Source: Sphingobacteriaceae bacterium
GTDB lineage: Bacteria; Bacteroidota; Bacteroidia; B-17B0; Aurantibacillaceae
Direction of reading: 5' to 3'
NCBI GenBank assembly: GCA_002319075.1
Contig: NVQB01000001.1
Span: 4,092,001-4,156,000, forward strand
DNA: 64,000 nt
Shown: positions 17,616 through 25,474 of the stretch, piece by piece
How the letters are laid out: each line of letters begins with the position of its first letter
How positions within the stretch are numbered: position 1 is the stretch's first letter
Position numbers and translations under genes: made by a program
The notes under the pieces: model-generated
Told to the model about the DNA's origin: nothing
Database searches by the model: none
What the model saw: only the letters and a program-made list of their open reading frames with translations

Positions 17616-17648
17616 TTTGGTAAAGCAGTTTTTGACGTAGTAATTTTG
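17616..17648 (+). promoter_or_regulatory. Full Bacteroidota promoter: TTTG, 21 bp, TAATTTTG
   Basis: The -33 box TTTG at 17616-17619 and the -7 box TAATTTTG at 17641-17648 have a suitable spacing. The ATG at 17680 lies 31 bp downstream. Confidence 0.7.
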
Positions 17649-17679
17649 TGTCACTTATAACATTTATATCAAAATCAGT

Positions 17680-18027
17680 ATGGAACCTGTAATTGCTAAA
17701 TCTGTTTATAACACGCTCTTTCGTTTAAGTCACCCATTAGTGGAACATCTCAACAACAATTTGGTAAACGCGCATGTAGTAAAAGACGACATTCTTCCGA
17801 AGAATATAGTCAGTGTAAATTCAGTTGTGGAATATGTGAGTGAGCCTTACAATCGCCCCGTCCGGATTAAGATTGTGCTTCCGGAACATGAAGATCTTGC
17901 AAGGCGAAATGTTTCAGTTCTCGCTCCTATATGCAGGGCCTTGCTTGGCTTTAAGGAATCAGATGAGTTGGTTGTGAAAATGCCATCTGGTAAAAAAAAG
18001 ATCAAAATTTTAAAGGTCTATAATTAG
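17680..18027 (+). CDS. GreA/GreB-like (Rnk-type) elongation factor family protein
   Basis: A 115-residue protein made of a short helical N-terminus and a C-terminal Gre FKBP-like domain (VRIKIVLPEHEDLARRNVSV and LGFKESDELVVKMPSGKKK). It lacks the long coiled-coil of true GreA, as Rnk-type proteins do. Such proteins bind RNA polymerase at the secondary channel side without transcript-cleavage activity. It has a well-formed promoter and lies upstream of an Hsp20 gene, which suggests a stress role. Family call is firm, role inferred. Confidence 0.85.
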   Translation: MEPVIAKSVYNTLFRLSHPLVEHLNNNLVNAHVVKDDILPKNIVSVNSVVEYVSEPYNRPVRIKIVLPEHEDLARRNVSVLAPICRALLGFKESDELVVKMPSGKKKIKILKVYN

Positions 18028-18099
18028 GAAAAAAGAAAAAATGACAGTTTTTCTGAAATTTTTTCACAAAAAAAAGAAATCCTGGCGCAAAAAATAGCC

Positions 18100-18115
18100 T
18101 GGCACTTAGTTTGAA
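18100..18115 (+). promoter_or_regulatory. Sigma-54-type promoter of the Hsp20 gene
   Basis: TGGCACTTAGTTTGAA has a perfect -24 element TGGCAC and a near-consensus -12 element TTGAA with the right spacing. It lies 72 bp before the hsp20 ATG. A sigma-54 activator is encoded at 43365 in this window. Confidence 0.6.
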
Positions 18116-18187
18116 TTTTTAAGAGAAAATAAATTATTAACCCGGTGAAGCGGTCCGGACAGCTTCACCACAAAACAAAACGAAATC

Positions 18188-18643
18188 ATGACACTAATCA
18201 AAATGATCAACCCTGCAGTGGGTTTAGAAAAGAGAAACATGCTGATGCCATCGATGGAAAATTTGTTCAGTAGTTTCTTTGGTAATGATCTTACGAATAA
18301 AGATTATGCCGCTTATGTACCATCGGTTAATATTACCGAGAATGAAAAGAGTTACAGCATCGAAGCAGCGGCCCCCGGCTTTGAAAAACAAGATTTTAAT
18401 GTGCAGCTCGAAGAAGGAATTCTAACCATTAGAGGCGAGCACAAACAGGAAAGTGAATTCAATCATAAGACCTTTGTACGCAAAGAGTTTAACTATGGAT
18501 CATTTAGCCGCAGTTTTAATCTTGTAGACCTTGTGGATGAAGAAAAGATAGACGCTAAGTACGAAAATGGGGTCTTAAAAATTGAGCTTCCAAAAAAAGA
18601 GAACAAAAACATAAAAAATGTCACACAGATTCAGATTCAATAA
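18188..18643 (+). CDS. Hsp20/alpha-crystallin family small heat-shock protein
   Basis: A 151-residue small heat-shock protein that holds unfolding proteins in an ATP-independent way. The alpha-crystallin domain covers about residues 42-140: YVPSVNITENEKSYSIEAAA, then PGFEKQDFNVQLEEGILTI, and the closing GVLKIELPKKE with a C-terminal TQIQIQ anchor like the I-x-I oligomer motif. A sigma-54-type promoter and a GC-rich leader hairpin (GGTGAAGCGGTCC and GGACAGCTTCACC, about 18142-18171) lie upstream. The lipoprotein gene at 18725 may be co-transcribed. Confidence 0.94.
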   Translation: MTLIKMINPAVGLEKRNMLMPSMENLFSSFFGNDLTNKDYAAYVPSVNITENEKSYSIEAAAPGFEKQDFNVQLEEGILTIRGEHKQESEFNHKTFVRKEFNYGSFSRSFNLVDLVDEEKIDAKYENGVLKIELPKKENKNIKNVTQIQIQ

Positions 18644-18724
18644 GATTGAAGAGGTCCGAAAGGTGTGGAAATTTTTCGGGCTAATTTAGGAAGTGATTTA
18701 TGAACCATTGAACCCTTAAATAAA

Positions 18725-19216
18725 ATGAAAACTTTAAATGTGATTCTATGTTCTTTGTTATTACTGATGAGTTCATGTAACGCTCAAAACAAACAGGATG
18801 GCACTAAAGAACTTTCGTTTGCTAATAGCACACAAAAAGAAACAGAAACTCTTTCCAAACCTGTAGTTCGTTTCAAAGTAAATAAGCAGTATGATACCAA
18901 CGGTAACGTTATAAGATACGACTCTACTTACAGTTACTCTTATTCTGGTACCGGAGAAATGGACACGGAAATAAAAAAACTATTGGGTAATTCAAATTCA
19001 CATTTTGATGTGCCCTTGAATTTTTTTGCGATGCCAGAGTCAGCTGAAGCTCCCAGAGATTCAACTTTTGCACCTCTGTTCCAAGACTCTTATTTTCAAA
19101 GACAAATGCAGATGCATCAGAAGTGGATGGATGAAGTTTTCAGGCAGTTTCATTCGGAGCAAAGACTGCCGGGACCGGATGATATAATTGAAAAGAAAGG
19201 GCAGAAAGAAATCTAG
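18725..19216 (+). CDS. Hypothetical lipoprotein
   Basis: A 163-residue protein with a lipoprotein signal peptide ending MSSC (Cys18), so it should be anchored in the membrane facing the periplasm. The mature part is polar and disordered at first, with a Met- and Gln-rich segment near the end (FQRQMQMHQKWMDEVFRQF). I do not recognise a family. It lies 81 bp after hsp20 and ends at a strong terminator, so the two may form one stress transcript. Confidence 0.7.
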   Translation: MKTLNVILCSLLLLMSSCNAQNKQDGTKELSFANSTQKETETLSKPVVRFKVNKQYDTNGNVIRYDSTYSYSYSGTGEMDTEIKKLLGNSNSHFDVPLNFFAMPESAEAPRDSTFAPLFQDSYFQRQMQMHQKWMDEVFRQFHSEQRLPGPDDIIEKKGQKEI

Positions 19217-19223
19217 TTTCCTT

Positions 19224-19254
19224 AAAACGGCATCAGTAAATGATGCCGTTTTTT
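19224..19254 (+). terminator. Rho-independent terminator
   Basis: AACGGCATCA and TGATGCCGTT pair around GTAAA, flanked by A and T runs. It could work in both directions. Confidence 0.9.
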
Positions 19255-19409
19255 CATTAACACAGTTTATCACCAATTCACTTGGTAGAGTAACTTCAAC
19301 GAAACGTACTGTATTGCCTTTTAGCGAGCACGCGACGATATTCAGTCTGTAGAAAACAGTGTGCCTGCGAATTGGAAAAATAGCGCATCATTTCAACAAG
19401 TGGCTATCT

Positions 19410-19483
19410 AGAAAGGGCTATAGATTTTTAGTGTGGGTAAAATCCAACTTTGTTTTCTTCCCCACCTCTCTTGCACCTGATCC
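19410..19483 (-). mobile_element. Fossil right end of an ISAon1-like element
   Basis: GGTAAAATCCAACTTTG and TTCTTCCCCAC followed by a degenerate TTGCACCTGATCC match the right end of the element at 20621-22050 (bases about 21996-22050), including its terminal inverted repeat. No transposase frame accompanies it, so it is a solo end. Confidence 0.65.
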
Positions 19484-19937
19484 AATTTTTGCGCTTCACC
19501 CAAATAGAGCATGTAAACTACAAATTCCATTGCTCTAAAGCCTCCAGCATTAGCTGAGGGTTAATAGTCCTTACAAGCGTTAATAACTTGTTGATTTTTG
19601 AGGATCAGCTAGCTCTGGACGCCTTATGAATTCAGGTTTTTAGGATTTTCAAAAATTTTCATCGTTGGATAAAGGAAGATCAAATACGATAATCCACACT
19701 AACAAGATCCACCTGAAAATTCACCTGTTTGGTGTAGCCCAACTGGGAATCGATATATGTCAAGCTCCCCAAAATGACGCAGGAATGTCACCCTGAGCAC
19801 AGTAAAAGTCTTGTAAACGTTTGATCGGGTAGGTGGGTTTCGCTTTAAGAAGAGGAACAGTTCATCAACCGTCACCCTTAAATAGTCTGAACAGATCATC
19901 AGGCATACATTTAGCATAGTAGGATCAAATACTTACT
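19484..19937. other. Gene-free stretch, no recognised content
   Basis: About 450 bp without a credible gene. Short segments such as GTCACCCTGAGCAC look like worn repeat or mobile-element debris, but I cannot assign them. The reverse frame at 19699-19917 has no family resemblance. Confidence 0.4.
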
Positions 19938-20387
19938 ATGACACAAATAAAAATATTGGTGAATAATATCCATGATGTAACACACCGCGCTGCTGCCGAG
20001 ACAGAATTAAACGTTTATTTAAAAATAGGCTGGAAACTGCAAGAAACCCACCAGCATACGGATGCTGATAGCGGATCTTTTATGTTGACCACCATTCTCA
20101 CAAAAGAGAGTGATGAGACAGAAAAAACAGACGACAATAAGCAGGAAGCAAAGCAAAGCGAAGACAAAGGTCCCGGTTTAAAAACCGATGAGAAGAATAC
20201 CGTAAAGGAGGTTAAAGAAGAAAAAGAAAAAACGGAAGAAGAAGAAAAAGAAGAAGAAAAAGAAGAAGAAACAAAAGAAGAAGAAGAAACTAAAGAGGCT
20301 CCTCGAACATCAACAGACGAACCAGGATCGAAAGAGGAAAGATCAGAAGCTCCAAAAGGCTTTAAGATCAAAGAGAAGGAAGGCTAA
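19938..20387 (+). CDS. Hypothetical protein with Glu/Lys-rich low-complexity tail
   Basis: A 149-residue protein in two parts. Residues 1-55 look like a small folded domain (INVYLKIGW-type pattern: ETELNVYLKIGWKLQE, then SGSFMLTTILTK). Residues 56-149 are extremely charged and disordered, dominated by Glu and Lys from GAA/AAA runs. I do not recognise the first domain. Position between IS debris and an IS makes an accessory origin likely. The reverse-strand Ser-rich frame over the tail is an artefact of the same repeat. Confidence 0.55.
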   Translation: MTQIKILVNNIHDVTHRAAAETELNVYLKIGWKLQETHQHTDADSGSFMLTTILTKESDETEKTDDNKQEAKQSEDKGPGLKTDEKNTVKEVKEEKEKTEEEEKEEEKEEETKEEEETKEAPRTSTDEPGSKEERSEAPKGFKIKEKEG

Positions 20388-20620
20388 TCACTCTTATTTG
20401 TTGAGATAACACTCAATAGGAAGAAGATTAATGTAGAGCCTACTATTCGATCGTCAAAATAAAAAAAGTGGTAATGGAAGTCTCACCTTTAGCGATTCTC
20501 AAGCTCAACTTTTTTTCCGAAATTGTTTAATGTCACAACTATTACTATTTCAGGGTTAAAGCTAGGAATGAATGAGAAGCAGTTGAATTCGATTTACGCG
20601 AAATTCAACAGCAAAATAAA
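20388..20620. other. Short gene-free flank of the insertion sequence
   Basis: About 230 bp, no frame, promoter or hairpin that I can support. Confidence 0.4.
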
Positions 20621-20642
20621 GGATCAAGTCCAAAAGCTGTGG
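20621..20642 (+). repeat. Left terminal inverted repeat
   Basis: GGATCAAGTCCAAAAGCTG plus TGG pairs with the right repeat at 22029-22050 with four mismatches over 22 bp. Confidence 0.8.
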
Positions 20643-20649
20643 AGTAAAT

Positions 20650-21642
20650 TTAGGCAAATAATTTTGAGAGCCTAAAAAGGAAGAAATTTACATCTGTAAC
20701 TCCTCTGTATTGGGCTCTAAAAGCTTTAATTTTCGCATTGAATGATTCAGCTCAGGCATTGGTACTTCGGTTATTAAAATAGTTGAGTATTCTCTTGTAA
20801 TTGTTTTCAATGGTTCTGGATAGGGTATTGAAGGTCTTGAACCCAGCTTGGGCAACCTCTTCATGCCATTTGGCTAATCTTGTAAATGCATATATTTTTT
20901 CTTTTGTATTACTGTAGATCCAGGATAATTTCTGAGCCAAACCGTATGCTTTTTTGATATCAGGATAGCGTTCAAAGAGTATATTAGCTCTTTGTGATTG
21001 TTCTAAAGTCCAGTTGTGTTCTGCTTTGTAAAGTAAATAGCGGCTTCTTGCGAGTAGTTGTTTGAGAGTCTCACCATTACTTAAAATTTCAGGGACATAA
21101 GCTCTTTTGTTTTTCCGGGATTCGTCAATGCCAATATTTTCAGCCTCTATAGCCTCCCAACGATGTCTTATTCTTATTTCCTGGAGTGCTTCGGTAGCTA
21201 ACTGTTGAACATGGAAGCGATCGATCACCATGCTTGCATGAGGAAAACATTTTTTTACGATCAGTCCCATGTTACCCGCAAGATCCAGCGTGATTTCACG
21301 AACTCTCTTTCTAAGATGTAAGGGAATGCTTTGTAGCAATGGGATTATGCTCTCCGAGTGAGTTCCCTTTAAAATCGCAACTATGGTACCCTTCTTTCCT
21401 TTTGCAGCTTTGTTGGAGAGGATCGTGTAAAGCTCTGAGTGTGATAAACAAGTCTCATCAATGGATAAATAAGGACCAATGTTTTCAGGGAATATAATTC
21501 CTTGTTCGGCTTTATTCTTATATTTCCAATCGTTATAATCGCTTAGTTTTTTACGATAGTAACGCTGAAGCTTTTTACCATTAATGCCGTAAAATGAGCC
21601 TATAGTTTTAATGCTATGCGCATGTGTATCAACTAATTTCTT
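20650..21642 (-). pseudogene. ISAon1-like transposase with an internal TGA
   Basis: The frame reads through all the usual blocks: a start overlapping the upstream gene (KKLVDTHAHSIKTIGSF), the first catalytic Asp in LSIDETCLS, the second in REITLDLAGNM, the conserved VIDRFHV and the end block NYFNNRSTNA. It then meets TGA at 20752-20754. Beyond it the same frame continues AESFNAKIKAF to a TAA at 20650. The Glu in AESFNAKIK is the third catalytic acidic residue, so the stop removes the active site's last member and about 33 residues. No ATG is available; expression would need a +1 shift from the upstream gene at its TTTTTTAAAAG tract. Confidence 0.85.
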
Positions 21643-21985
21643 TTAAAAAAGCCGCAAAATCGTTTGTGATTCGCGTGCCTTTTGTTATGACATCCCAATT
21701 ACGGAAAACTACCTTTCCTGTATCTTCATTAAGCCAGCGACGACGTTTCACGTGCAGAAAAACATTATGTCCACGAATGGGAAAATCTTGGATTGTTACC
21801 TGGTCAAAAAATCCTTTTGAAGTTAATCTAGCTCTCGCGTATTCTGAAGGAACATTGCTTATCTCCTGTAAATACAAATCAATGCGCTCGCGTTCTGAGT
21901 CTTTTTTATAACCTGTGAGTTCAAAATAATCGCAAATAGCTTCAGGCAATACCATTTTTAAAAAGTCATTGTAGGACGGGTCCAT
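21629..21985 (-). CDS. ISAon1 family transposase N-terminal region protein
   Basis: A 118-residue helix-rich DNA-binding protein encoded by the first frame of the element. It contains the typical blocks YFELTGYKKDSERERIDLYL, FFDQVTIQDFPIRGHNVFLH and VKRRRWLNEDTGKVV, and ends FAAFLKEIS. It should recognise the element's ends and, joined to the second frame, form the full transposase. It is intact, but its partner frame is broken by a stop codon, so the element cannot move on its own. Confidence 0.85.
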   Translation of the reverse strand: MDPSYNDFLKMVLPEAICDYFELTGYKKDSERERIDLYLQEISNVPSEYARARLTSKGFFDQVTIQDFPIRGHNVFLHVKRRRWLNEDTGKVVFRNWDVITKGTRITNDFAAFLKEIS

Positions 21986-22028
21986 AAATAGTTTTAGTCC
22001 CGGTAAAATTCAGATTATTTTTTCTTCC

Positions 22029-22050
22029 CCACAACTTTTGAGCCTGATCC
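22029..22050 (-). repeat. Right terminal inverted repeat
   Basis: CCACAACTTTTGAGCCTGAT plus CC pairs with 20621-20642. Two further TGATCC copies follow directly to 22065. Confidence 0.8.
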
Positions 22051-22104
22051 CTGATCCCCTGATCCAGACATACGGATTCGTCAACCAATCCGTCAACCAA
22101 AATT

Positions 22105-22139
22105 AAAAAATCCCGGCAAATACGTGATTTACCGGGATT
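22105..22139 (-). terminator. Rho-independent terminator of tRNA-Glu
   Basis: Read on the minus strand, AATCCCGGTAAAT and ATTTGCCGGGATT pair around a short loop and are followed by a run of T. It lies 16 bp after the tRNA 3' end. Confidence 0.85.
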
Positions 22140-22154
22140 CTTTGCTACTTCTTG

Positions 22155-22226
22155 TAGCCCGTACGGGAATCGAACCCGTGTTTCATCCGTGAAAGGGACG
22201 TGTCCTAACCCCTAGACGAACGGGCC
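22155..22226 (-). tRNA. tRNA-Glu(TTC)
   Basis: A 72-base cloverleaf on the minus strand. The acceptor stem pairs GGCCCGT with ACGGGCT (first pair G-U), and the discriminator base is A. The D-arm reads TCGTCTAGGGGTTAGGAC, the anticodon loop CTTTCAC gives TTC (glutamate), and the T-arm holds GGTTCGATTCC. The CCA end is not encoded. A terminator follows. Confidence 0.97.
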
Positions 22227-22647
22227 AAATGACTTATGAACGACATCCATAAGTTGGATTTGGGATTGCAAAAATAGGTAATTAATTAAAATAAAAAAAA
22301 TAAATTTTAAATTATTTTGGAACTTGCTGTTTTTGTGACAAATACGGAAACAGCACCTAGCCTTTTAAAGGCCAAAAACCGGAATTTTTTACCAGCGGAC
22401 CAAAAATGCATGAGATTTGGTTAAAGTTTATACTCCGTTTCTACAGGTCTCTGTTCCGGAAAATAGTCATCGTGCGAAACTTCATTCAGAGTGCCCTGGT
22501 GGGCATTGAGCGCTACTGTCAGATTTCCGGATTCCGGATATCAGGATTATTCGTGGGTTCATGCACTGCATACTTTTAACAATAGCTGGGTTTACCGCAG
22601 GTTGATCTTTCAATCAGGAGATAATTTCGCACTACTTCACTATTTGT
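22227..22647. other. Gene-free stretch upstream of tRNA-Glu
   Basis: About 420 bp that should contain the tRNA promoter. A 68-codon frame at 22491-22697 has a peptide-like stretch (GYQDYSWVHALHTF) but overlaps the end of the next gene and has no start support; it could be a fossil. Nothing else is evident. Confidence 0.4.
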
Positions 22648-24267
22648 TTACAATCTGTTTAATTTCTCGAGTTTTTCTTTGTATTCTTTCACGCTAACCG
22701 TCTTAAAGTCTAAAGCATCGAATGGCTGTTGTGTAACTGTGGTTTCATGAAGGGCCATCATAAGTTTTCCTTCCTGTATTTTTAGTGCAACAAGGGTGAT
22801 TGGTGCGTTGAGTGGCACTCCGTGAAACACACCCAGACTGTTACTCGACAAAATGGATTTCATAGCCTTAAAAACAATTAATAGGCTGGCTTTTTCTTTT
22901 AGGTTTACCATGTAATCTACTTTAGAGGGAGCACTGTAAAAGCGGTCGCAATTAATCCAACCTAATTTAGGAGTACTGAGTAATAAATACTCTTGAGCAC
23001 TTTGTAAATCGCTGGAGGCGTTTTTTTCGGAGTTTAATAATCTTTCCTCATCAGCAAGCCTCAATTGCGCAAGTTTTTTATCATATTCTACTTGCAATTG
23101 TGACCTGTATTTTTGTTTTTTCCGAAACTCCGTTACGGTCAAAGCGTCCTGGTAATAGCTCTTAATTTTTTCAAAACTGGTAAGTTTAATGCTGGGATTT
23201 AAAACAACTCCTACAGTCACCATACTGTCTGGATTGCCCTTATGCAACTTAAAAAGTTTTTGATAATACTCGTGGTTGAGATAAGATTTAAAGTTCAGAG
23301 TAACATCCACAGAAAGATTCACCTTCATGTCTTTGTAGCGTGTTGGACTATAAATAGTTTTAAATGTTATCTGTTGCGAACTACCGCCAACATTGTAACA
23401 CTGCAGATTGCCTAGAGTGTCAATATAACCGAAGGCTTTTCTGGTAACAACTCCCACATATTGCATCAGATCCCTGAGAGAGATGCTCATTTCAGCCTGG
23501 AGATTTTCGGGCTCCGTATTTATTACCGCTGGTTTTAATTTATAGGTGCCTTCCGGAAAAACAAGGCTATTCAAAGGTGCCATATAGGGCGGGAGATCAC
23601 TCTGACGGCGACTCCAATATTGGGCAAGTCCGGCTATGCCATTTCGTGGTACCCAATTAATCTCGCTGCTATCGTGAGAGCCGTTAAACAGTTGCATGCC
23701 GTCAACACTAGAAGCGCCGTTGGGAGGCATAGCCATGCTAATGTTTTTTCCGGGTTTTAAAATGCAGCTGTCTTTTGTTTCCTTACTGATCACGTTAATA
23801 TTTATCATGCCGCCACTTTCCAGCAAACGCTTATTGCTTGTAGTTGTTAACCCGGCTACAAGCATGTCTGAAATGGTATAAAATTCTTTTATGGAAATTT
23901 TGACCTGGCCATTCACTGGTTTTTGCGTGGTTGCATTTAAAAAAGCGTTTGCTGGTATAGAAAGCAAAGTGCCTTGCTTGCATTTAATAACAGTGTCTCT
24001 GTTTGTTTTTATAACAAATACAGAAGACCTCCTCCGTAATTGCCGGTTTACATCGGAGAGATTCCTGAGCTTTTTTTCCGGCGCGCTATAAGGCCTGGCA
24101 AATTCGAAGGCGCTGCTATCCGAATCTTCTTCCGTCGATTCTGGTGAGCTGTTACTTACTGTCAACGAATCGCTGCTGAGGCTAACATCTGCTTCGCTCG
24201 TTACCGAGTTGTGACAGTAGGTTAGAAATAAACAAGTGCAAGCGAAAACAAGTAGTCGTTTTTTCAT
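22648..24267 (-). CDS. Large hypothetical lipoprotein
   Basis: A 539-residue protein with a lipoprotein signal peptide (Cys18 in LTYC) and a polar Ser-rich linker. The mature part has a beta-rich domain with the pattern KQGTLLSIPANAFLN and ISDMLVAGLTTTSNKRLLES, known from large surface proteins of Bacteroidota whose role is undefined. A charged coiled-coil stretch follows (residues about 370-425), then a C-terminal beta domain. It is expected in the outer membrane or periplasm. It stands alone. I can name no function. Confidence 0.75.
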   Translation of the reverse strand: MKKRLLVFACTCLFLTYCHNSVTSEADVSLSSDSLTVSNSSPESTEEDSDSSAFEFARPYSAPEKKLRNLSDVNRQLRRRSSVFVIKTNRDTVIKCKQGTLLSIPANAFLNATTQKPVNGQVKISIKEFYTISDMLVAGLTTTSNKRLLESGGMININVISKETKDSCILKPGKNISMAMPPNGASSVDGMQLFNGSHDSSEINWVPRNGIAGLAQYWSRRQSDLPPYMAPLNSLVFPEGTYKLKPAVINTEPENLQAEMSISLRDLMQYVGVVTRKAFGYIDTLGNLQCYNVGGSSQQITFKTIYSPTRYKDMKVNLSVDVTLNFKSYLNHEYYQKLFKLHKGNPDSMVTVGVVLNPSIKLTSFEKIKSYYQDALTVTEFRKKQKYRSQLQVEYDKKLAQLRLADEERLLNSEKNASSDLQSAQEYLLLSTPKLGWINCDRFYSAPSKVDYMVNLKEKASLLIVFKAMKSILSSNSLGVFHGVPLNAPITLVALKIQEGKLMMALHETTVTQQPFDALDFKTVSVKEYKEKLEKLNRL

Positions 24268-24463
24268 GATCTATGTATTTATATAACCATAACACTGGCT
24301 GGTGAAAAAGTTACAGGCCTGCTATAGTTTACTTTCTTTAATCCTTTTGTGGAATAATGATTCGCATCTCAGATCTATTAAAAGGAAGATAAGTTGAGCT
24401 GATTCATGTAGTGTAAAACTATCAAATTTATTAAGGGAAATAGCGGCCGGACAAATTGTAAAT

Positions 24464-25471
24464 TTAAAAAATTATGAACGAGTCGTAAGCCATCATGATT
24501 CGAAACGCTGTCCCGTCTCCGCGGGTTTTCCCTATTAAAAAGTCAAAATCTTTTTTCACATCGTCTGCCAGTTTGGGATAAGGAATTAAACCCTCAGACA
24601 ATGGTTTGAAAAAATTATCCCAATGAATCGGTATCAAAATTTTTGGTTTTAGTGTTTCTACAGTGTTTTTATAATAATCGTTTTGAAAAGTACTGTCCTG
24701 TTTACTCAATGTAGCAACTCCCAAAAATAAAATATCGGCACGCACCGAATCAAGCGCATGCTCACTAAAATTGGTGCTTGCTTTTACATAAAGTTTGTGG
24801 CTGCCATGTTCGATAAGCAAATCATAAGCCCCACCTTCTACAAAGTCTTTACGGCTGGCTGGTTGTTTTAATGGACCATGAATGCTTTTACCTGTATCGT
24901 CTTCTTTTGGGAAAGTTAAGGGAGGAGTATGCTTAGACTTAAGGACAGTAATTCTGAAGTTTCCAAGTTGTTGCACAGTGCCAGGCTCGAATAATTTTAG
25001 TTTATCTTCTGAAAGCCCGGCGCCTCTGCCAATGTTAAGCGTCGATTCTGAACCATACAACAGCGCTTCTGTATACTTTGCAAAATAAGGGGCGTCCATT
25101 GCATGGTCATAATGGGAGTGGGCAGTAAAAATTCCTTTTAGTCGATTTATCCTGAGATCGGCGATTACCGATTTTACAAGCGTTGTATCAGATCCTATCT
25201 TTCCAAAGCCAACCTTTAATAATGACGGACGTGACACAAAACCATCACTTAAAATTTGTGTTTCCCCATCATCCATTAAAAGTGTAGCCACGCCTAAATA
25301 AGTAATTTTAAGTTGACCTTTTTCTGAAGTTTTTGTCGACTGGTTTTTAATGCGAAACTCTGAATACTCCTCCAGGTTAGCCGAAGGACGGAAGATGTAA
25401 AAAATTAAAAGAAAGCATAAAACGAAGAGTCCAAGGAATGAGTAAACTGTTATTTTTAGTTTTTTCCGCAT
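24464..25471 (-). CDS. Membrane-anchored metallo-beta-lactamase-fold hydrolase
   Basis: A 335-residue protein with one N-terminal membrane helix (about 6-28) and an MBL-fold domain. The metal motif is HSHYDH (H118, H120, D122, H123). Later metal ligands are probably in KSKHTPP, STNFSEHALD and IPIHWDNF. The C-terminal HW motif is typical of the UlaG/lipid-phosphodiesterase branch. It is the third gene of the MBOAT operon, 3 bp after the SGNH-like gene, so it may act on the lipid or glycan that the acyltransferase modifies. That role is inferred from context. Confidence 0.85.
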   Translation of the reverse strand: MRKKLKITVYSFLGLFVLCFLLIFYIFRPSANLEEYSEFRIKNQSTKTSEKGQLKITYLGVATLLMDDGETQILSDGFVSRPSLLKVGFGKIGSDTTLVKSVIADLRINRLKGIFTAHSHYDHAMDAPYFAKYTEALLYGSESTLNIGRGAGLSEDKLKLFEPGTVQQLGNFRITVLKSKHTPPLTFPKEDDTGKSIHGPLKQPASRKDFVEGGAYDLLIEHGSHKLYVKASTNFSEHALDSVRADILFLGVATLSKQDSTFQNDYYKNTVETLKPKILIPIHWDNFFKPLSEGLIPYPKLADDVKKDFDFLIGKTRGDGTAFRIMMAYDSFIIF

Positions 25472-25474
25472 CTG

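Larger units (their letters stand above)
20621..22050 (-). mobile_element. ISAon1-like (ISL3-related) insertion sequence, about 1430 bp, inactivated
   Basis: The element is bounded by 22-bp imperfect terminal inverted repeats (20621-20642 and 22029-22050). It carries two minus-strand frames of the ISAon1 type: an N-terminal gene (21629-21985) and the DDE transposase (20650-21642) in another frame. The transposase has an internal stop. Target-site duplication is not evident: the bases outside the two ends differ, and TGATCC is repeated three times at the right end, so the exact right border is uncertain. Confidence 0.85.

Noticed and set aside
19699-19917. Minus-strand 72-codon frame
   Set aside because: No family resemblance, no promoter, and it lies in IS debris.
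20015-20371. Minus-strand Ser-rich frame
   Set aside because: It is the reverse of the Glu/Lys-coding GAA repeats of the plus-strand gene.
20613-22058. Target-site duplication of the insertion sequence
   Set aside because: The bases outside the two inverted repeats do not match (AAAATAAA versus CTGATCCC).
22491-22697. Plus-strand frame with a protein-like stretch
   Set aside because: It overlaps the end of the lipoprotein gene and lacks start support; at best a fossil.
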